Notes under the pieces: model-generated
Seen by the model: only the letters and a program-made list of their open reading frames with translations
The model's database searches: none
Told to the model about the DNA's origin: nothing
Part shown: one piece after another, positions 59,287-64,000 of the stretch
Position numbering within the stretch: position 1 is the first letter of the stretch
Layout: each line of letters starts with the position of its first letter
Position numbers and translations under genes: made by a program
Assembly (NCBI GenBank): GCA_025232375.1
Contig: CP060419.1
Coordinates: 2,169,001 to 2,233,000, forward strand
DNA from: Pseudoxanthomonas sp. NC8
Lineage (GTDB): Bacteria; Pseudomonadota; Gammaproteobacteria; Xanthomonadales; Xanthomonadaceae
Direction: 5' to 3'
DNA: 64,000 nucleotides

Positions 59287-61721
59287 TTATCGACGACCAC
59301 GCCCCCGCCGTGGCGGCCTGGGGCCACCGAAGCACGGGGCGCTGCGGCCTCCTCGGCGATCAGCTCCTCGATCGGGCACGGCACGTGGATGCCGAAGCCT
59401 GGCCGCGGCGCACGCCAAGCAGGGGGCCAGGCGCCGCGCGGTGGCGTCCGAATCCACCCATTCGGCGATGGTGTCCTTGCCCAGCGCCTTGCCCACCTGG
59501 CTCATCGACCGGACGATGGCGATGTCGGCCTCGCCATTGGCCATGTCGCGGACGAACCCGCCATCGATCTTGAGGATGTCCACGTCCAGGCGCTTGAGGT
59601 AGCCGAACGAGGCCATGCCGCTGCCGAGGTCGTCCGGGGCGATGCGGCAGCCGCGCGCGCGCATGGCCCGGATGAAGCGGCTGGCATCGTCCATGTTGCC
59701 GATCACCGCGGTCTCGGTGATCTCGAAGCACAGCTTGGAGGCCAGTCCGGGATTGCGGTCGAACAGCCGGCCGAGGTGGTCCAGGAAGGACGGATCCACC
59801 ACCGACTGCGCCGACACGTTGACATGGCACAGCTCCAGCCGCTCCAGGTGCGCGGGGTGGGTGGCCAGCAGCTTGGCCACCGCATCGACCACGTAGCGGT
59901 CCACCAGCATGGCCTGGCCGTAGCGCTCGACCGCGGGCAGGAACGTCCCCGGCTGGACCAGCCTGCCGTCGCTCTCACGCAGCCGCACCAGCACCTCGTA
60001 CTGCAGGCTTGCCTGCCCGTGCAGCGACTCGATCCTCTGCGCGTACAGCAGCAGGCGCTGCTCGGCGATGGCCAAGGCGCACCCTCGCCACCCAGTCGAG
60101 TTCGAGGCGGCGGTTGATCAGGGTCTGGTCGGATTCGCGGTAGCAGCGCACCCGGTTGCGCCCCTCCTCCTTGGCCACGTAGCACGCGGTGTCGGCGGCA
60201 CGCAGCAGCCAGTCCACGTCCGGGGCGTCGGCACTGATCTCGACCACGCCGGCGCTGCAGTTCAGGTCGAACGCGCGTCCGCCCCATTCGAACGCGGTCG
60301 CGGCCAGCGCCGCGTACACGCGGGCCATCACCGTCTCGGCCTGCTCCGGGGTGGTGTCCTGCAGCAGCACGGCGAATTCGTCGCCGCCCAGCCGTCCCAT
60401 CCAGTCGACCTGGCGCAACCGGGCCTGGACCGTGCTCACGAACCGGCACAGGTAGCGGTCGCCCGCTTCGTGGCCGCAGGTGTCGTTGACCAGCTTGAAC
60501 CGGTCCAGGTCGATGTAGCACAAGGCGTGGCGACCACCGCGCAGCCTTACCAGTCCAGCAGGCAGGTCAGGCGGCGGCCGATCTCGCGCCGGTTGACCAG
60601 GCCGGTCAGCTCGTCGTGGCTGGCCCGGTGGGCCATTTCACTGGCCAGCGCGCGGGCTTCGGAAACGTCCTCCACCAGCACGAACACCAGCTCGCTGCCC
60701 GGCCCGCGGCCGGCGACCCGGGACGCCGTCCAGCGCACCCAGCGCATGCGCCCGCGCGCGCCGAGCATCCGCCGCTCGCCCGACTCCAGCAGCCAGTTCC
60801 AGTCGAGCGCGCCGCTGGCGTCGCGCGGCAGGTCCTCGTTGAGCATCACTTCCGCGAGCCGGCCCCCGCGCAACTTCGACAACGGGATGTCCAGCAGCAG
60901 CCGGGTAGGGCCTCGTTGGCCTGGACGAAACGGCCCGCGCGGTCGAGCTTGGCCATGCCGACCGCAGACTGGTGGAACGCGGTGCGGAAGCCGCTCTCGG
61001 TCTCGCGCACACGCAGCAGCGTGTTGCGCATCACCCAGACCGCGTATACCGCCAGCGCCACGAACACGCCCAGGCCCAGCAGCAGCAGGCTGCGCCGCAT
61101 GAAGTCGCCGCCGTCGGCCAGCGACCTGGAGAACGCCAGCTCGATCGGCCGCAGGCGCGCGTCGATGGCGAGCACCTCGTCCTGGTACGCGCGCACGCTG
61201 CGCGCATCCAGCGGGCCGGAGGCCAGCCGCGCTTCCATCTCGTCGGCCAGGGCCATCAGGCGCAGGATCTGCGCGTCGCCCTCGACCCAATGGCCGACGG
61301 ACTGGCGGAAGTAAGGCGCACCGGCCAGCAGCCGGTACAGCCAGACCATCCTGTCGACGTCGTGCGGGCGGTTGCCGCCGCGCAGGAACCCGGCCCGGGC
61401 AGCGGCCATGTCCACCGGCCGGCGGTCCAGCGCCATGCGCGCCGCCCGGTCGCCGAGCGGGACGTCCAGCGCCAGCCGCGCATCGGCCAGGTCGGCCGGG
61501 TCACCCTGCGCCGCGTACCGGTACAGCGCGTGCACGCTGCGCTGCTCGGCGCGGGACCAGTTGCCCTCGCCGACGATGTACGCCGTCACGCCGGCCTGGG
61601 TCTCCAGGATCAGCAGGGTCAGCAGCGTACCCAGCGCGCACAGCAGGATCAGCAACGCAACGCGGAACGGCAGGCGCTGCAACGCCTCGTCGGCGTCCAG
61701 CCCTGTCTTGTCCCTTCCCAT
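59287..61721 (-). CDS. Membrane GGDEF-EAL protein with PAS domain, frame breaks
   Basis: About 811 residues. TM1 (VALLILLCALGTLLTLLIL), periplasmic sensor of about 190 residues, TM2 (LLLLGLGVFVALAVYAVWV), PAS (FHQSAVGMAKLDRAGRFV), GGDEF (DWMGRLGGDEFAVLL) and EAL (YEVLVRLRESDG, FEITETAVIGNMDDASR, DDLGSGMASFGYLKRLDVD). An RxxD inhibitory site (RQVD) precedes GGDEF by five residues. The EAL loop reads AEWVD instead of AEGVE, so phosphodiesterase activity is uncertain. Breaks near 60905, 60545, at CCAAGG 60072-60077, and near 59400. Confidence 0.88.
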
Positions 61722-61908
61722 GCCTCCACCCCTCCCAGTGGCGGGTGTCCGCTCGATCGACCTCGGCGTCGCCGAAGCAGCTCATCCCGGCAGGATCATC
61801 GGCCCCGCGGCGGAATTCTTGAGCGCAGCAGACAGTCCGCCCCGGCCAGGGCCGGAGCGGTCGCGCCGGACCCGGGCAAGCGGCGGCCCGGGCGGGGGCG
61901 GGCGGAAC

Positions 61909-63882
61909 TCAGTCGCGCGGCTTGGGCGGGCCCTTGCGGTGCGGCTTGGCCTGACCGGCGCCGTGCTTGGCCGGGCGCGGGCCCTGCGGGCGGAAGCGGC
62001 CCTTGGGCGCCTGCTCCGAAGGTGCGTGGCTGCCGTCCCAGCGGGTGATCCGCAGCTGCTGGCCGACCACCTGGGCCTTCTGCAGGTGCGACATGATTTC
62101 CGGCGGCATGCCCTCGGGCAGGTCCAGGATGGAGTGGTCGTCGTGGATGTCGATGCGGCCGATGAAGCGGCTCTCCAGCCCGGCCTCGTTGGCGATCGCG
62201 CCGACGATGTTCCCCGGCTTGACCCCGTGCGCGTGGCCGACCTCGACCCGGTAGGTCTCCATTCCCGTATCCGGTGCCGAACGCGGCGGCTTGGCCGCGC
62301 GCGGCGGGCGCGCGCCGAATTCCGGATCGGCCGCACGCGGCGGGCGCGCGGCGAAGTCGGATTCGTGCGGGCGCTGCGGACGCGGCGTGGAATCGGATCC
62401 GTGCGGGCGTGGCGGGCGCGGCGTGAAGCCCTCGTCGTTCGATCGCGGCGGACGCGGTCCGCGGCGCTCGTCGGCACCCGCGTCGCGCGGCGCACGCTCG
62501 AAACGCGGCGCCGGCGCCGGCTCCCTCGCCTCCAGGAACAGCGGCGTCTCGCCCTGCAGCAACCGCGCGAGCGCGGCGGCGATCTCGTTGGAGCCCACGT
62601 CGTGCTCGCCGGCGTAGCGATCCATGAGTTCGCGGTACGGCTCCAGGCCGCCGGCTTCCAGCGCGCCGGAGATCTTCTCGAAGAAACGCGCCACGCGGCG
62701 GTCGTTGACCGCCTCCACCGTCGGCAGGCGCATTTCCTCGATCGGCTGGCGGGTGGCGCGCTCGATCGCGCGCAGCATGCCCTTTTCGCGCGGGGTGACG
62801 AACAGGATCGCGTCGCCACTGCGACCGGCACGGCCGGTGCGGCCGATCCGGTGCACGTAGCTTTCGGTGTCGTACGGGATGTCGTAGTTCAGCACGTGGC
62901 TGATGCGCTCGACGTCCAGGCCGCGCGCGGCCACGTCGGTAGCCACCAGCACGTCGAGCTTGCCGTCCTTGAGCTGCTGGATGGTGCGCTCGCGCTGCTG
63001 CTGCTGGATGTCGCCGTTGATCGCCGCGGCGGCCTTGGCCGCGCGCCTGCAGCTTCTGCGCCAGTTCCTCGGTGCCGGCCTTGGTCCGGGCGAACACGAT
63101 CATCGCGTCGAACGGCTCGGCCTCGATGATCCGGGTGAGCGCGTCGAGCTTGTGCATGCCGCTGACGAACCAGTAGCGCTGCCTGATGTTGGCCGAGGTC
63201 GTGGTCTTGGCCGCGATGGTGACTTCGGCCGGATCCTTGAGGTAGGTCTGGGCGATGCGCCGGATCGGCGCCGGCATCGTCGCCGAGAACAGCGCCACCT
63301 GGCGCGTCGGCGGGGTCTTCTGCAGCACGGCCTCGACATCGTCGATGAAGCCCATGCGCAGCATCTCGTCGGCCTCGTCCAGGATGGCAGGCACTTCAGC
63401 TCGGACAGGTCCAGCGTGCCGCGGTTGAGGTGGTCGATCACCCGCCCCGGGGTACCGACGACGACGTGCACGCCGCGGCGCAATGCGGCCAGCTGCGGGC
63501 CGTAGCCCTTACCGCCGTAGATCGGCAGGACATGGAAGCCGGGCATCTTGGTGGCGTAGCGCTGGAACGCCTCCGCGACCTGGATGGCCAGTTCGCGCGT
63601 AGGCGCCAGCACCAGCGCCTGCGGCTTGCCCCGCGACAGGTCCAGGTTGGCCAGCACCGGCAGCGCGAACGCGGCGGTCTTGCCGGTACCGGTCTGGGCG
63701 GTGCCGAGCACGTCGCGCCCGCCGAGCAGGGCCGGGATGGTGGCCGCCTGGATCGGCGACGGCGATTCGTAGCCGACTTCGGCCAGGGCGGCCAGCAACG
63801 GCGCGGGCAGGCCGAGGTCGCCGAAACGCGGCGCGGCGGGGGTTTCTTGATCGGGGAGGACATCCGAAAGCTCCGGCGGCAC
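61909..63882 (-). CDS. deaD: DEAD-box RNA helicase, DeaD/CsdA type, frame breaks
   Basis: About 657 residues. Q-motif ([19 protein letters not shown]), [14 protein letters not shown] (Walker A), [32 protein letters not shown] (DEAD, restored), [15 protein letters not shown] and [14 protein letters not shown] 130-residue Pro/Arg-rich linker precedes a DbpA-like RNA-binding domain ([18 protein letters not shown]) and a basic tail. Acts in ribosome assembly and cold adaptation. Breaks near 63388 and 63046. Start: GTG 63882 is in frame; ATG 63863 with a good GGAG upstream is likelier if the G-run at 63836 is miscounted. Confidence 0.92.
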
Positions 63883-64000
63883 GCCTGGCTGGCGCGGCGA
63901 ACGTGCGGGGAAGGCCGCTTATTGTGCGCCCGATGGCCCGGGCTTGTCGCGTAGCGGCTGAATAGGCATGGGCCACCCATTCAGGCGGCCGCGCGCCAGG

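Noticed and set aside
61722..61908. Possible RNA gene in the gap between the GGDEF-EAL and helicase genes
   Set aside because: No tRNA-like or stable stem pattern that I can support; ordinary GC-rich spacer.
1..64000. Mass pseudogene formation (genome decay)
   Set aside because: Essential or housekeeping genes (mfd, ubiG, efp, gpmA) are all hit, protein sequences are otherwise well preserved, and breaks share one sequence context; errors explain this better.

Overview
The window looks like chromosome of a high-GC gammaproteobacterium of the Xanthomonadaceae (Lysobacter/Luteimonas/Stenotrophomonas side). The reasons are the very GC-rich codon use, the gene neighbourhoods (TRZ hydrolase-ubiG-HAD phosphatase, efp next to epmB, creBCD, folE2) and GTAG-headed palindromes of the Stenotrophomonas SMAG type. 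The family assignment is an inference. I see no phage, integrase, transposase, tRNA, rRNA or CRISPR array. Nearly all of the sequence is coding, and no gene-free stretch exceeds about 260 bases.

The main feature of the window is technical. Most genes are broken by one-base indels or base changes, and these cluster at CCTGG/CCAGG (and CCTGA) sites. They read as CCTTGG, CCAAGG, CCTTAG, CTAAGG, CCTAG, GGTAAGG, or lose a C or T next to CCTGG. Undoing them restores conserved protein families across both strands. I therefore annotate these as functional genes with consensus errors, perhaps at a methylated CCWGG-like motif, rather than as pseudogenes. Feature coordinates run from the inferred true start to the true stop, across frame breaks.

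Layout. 1-2.9 kb: dihydroorotase (5' cut), secreted M23 peptidase, FolE2. 3.1-6.8 kb (minus): squalene/phytoene-synthase-like protein, HAD phosphatase, UbiG, TRZ/ATZ deaminase. 6.8-8.5 kb: EF-P and divergent EpmB, which takes part in modifying EF-P Lys34. 8.8-14.6 kb: RlmD, a receiver-Hpt protein and creD-creC-creB, with a triple GTGAA repeat before creD. 14.7-18.0 kb: a large S8-type autotransporter lipoprotein with a Pro-rich 15-bp minisatellite and apparently altered catalytic residues. 18.3-24.4 kb: RlmJ, a CDF transporter, a GNAT protein and Mfd, with two SMAG palindrome pairs. 24.6-30.6 kb: SLC13/TrkA-C permease, DUF4105 protein, phospholipase-D-like protein, alpha/beta hydrolase and a tiny Lys-rich protein.

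30.6-35.4 kb is a Fur-controlled iron operon: TonB siderophore receptor, DUF3649, PepSY reductase-like protein and DUF3325. 35.6-41.1 kb: orphan Imm11-like protein, GpmA, endonuclease V, pirin, aquaporin and intracellular PHB depolymerase. 41.1-45.4 kb: PadR/HAAS-sensor pair, peptidyl-prolyl isomerase, and ArsR with a DUF2867 protein behind a strong promoter. 45.4-50.8 kb: DMT permease, LysR regulator, small proteins, DUF6436-like protein and a chemotaxis transducer. 50.8-64 kb: GFA protein, DUF885 lipoprotein, serine hydrolase, DUF72, a second DMT permease, two c-di-GMP proteins, UspA, RluF-type pseudouridine synthase and a DeaD-type RNA helicase.
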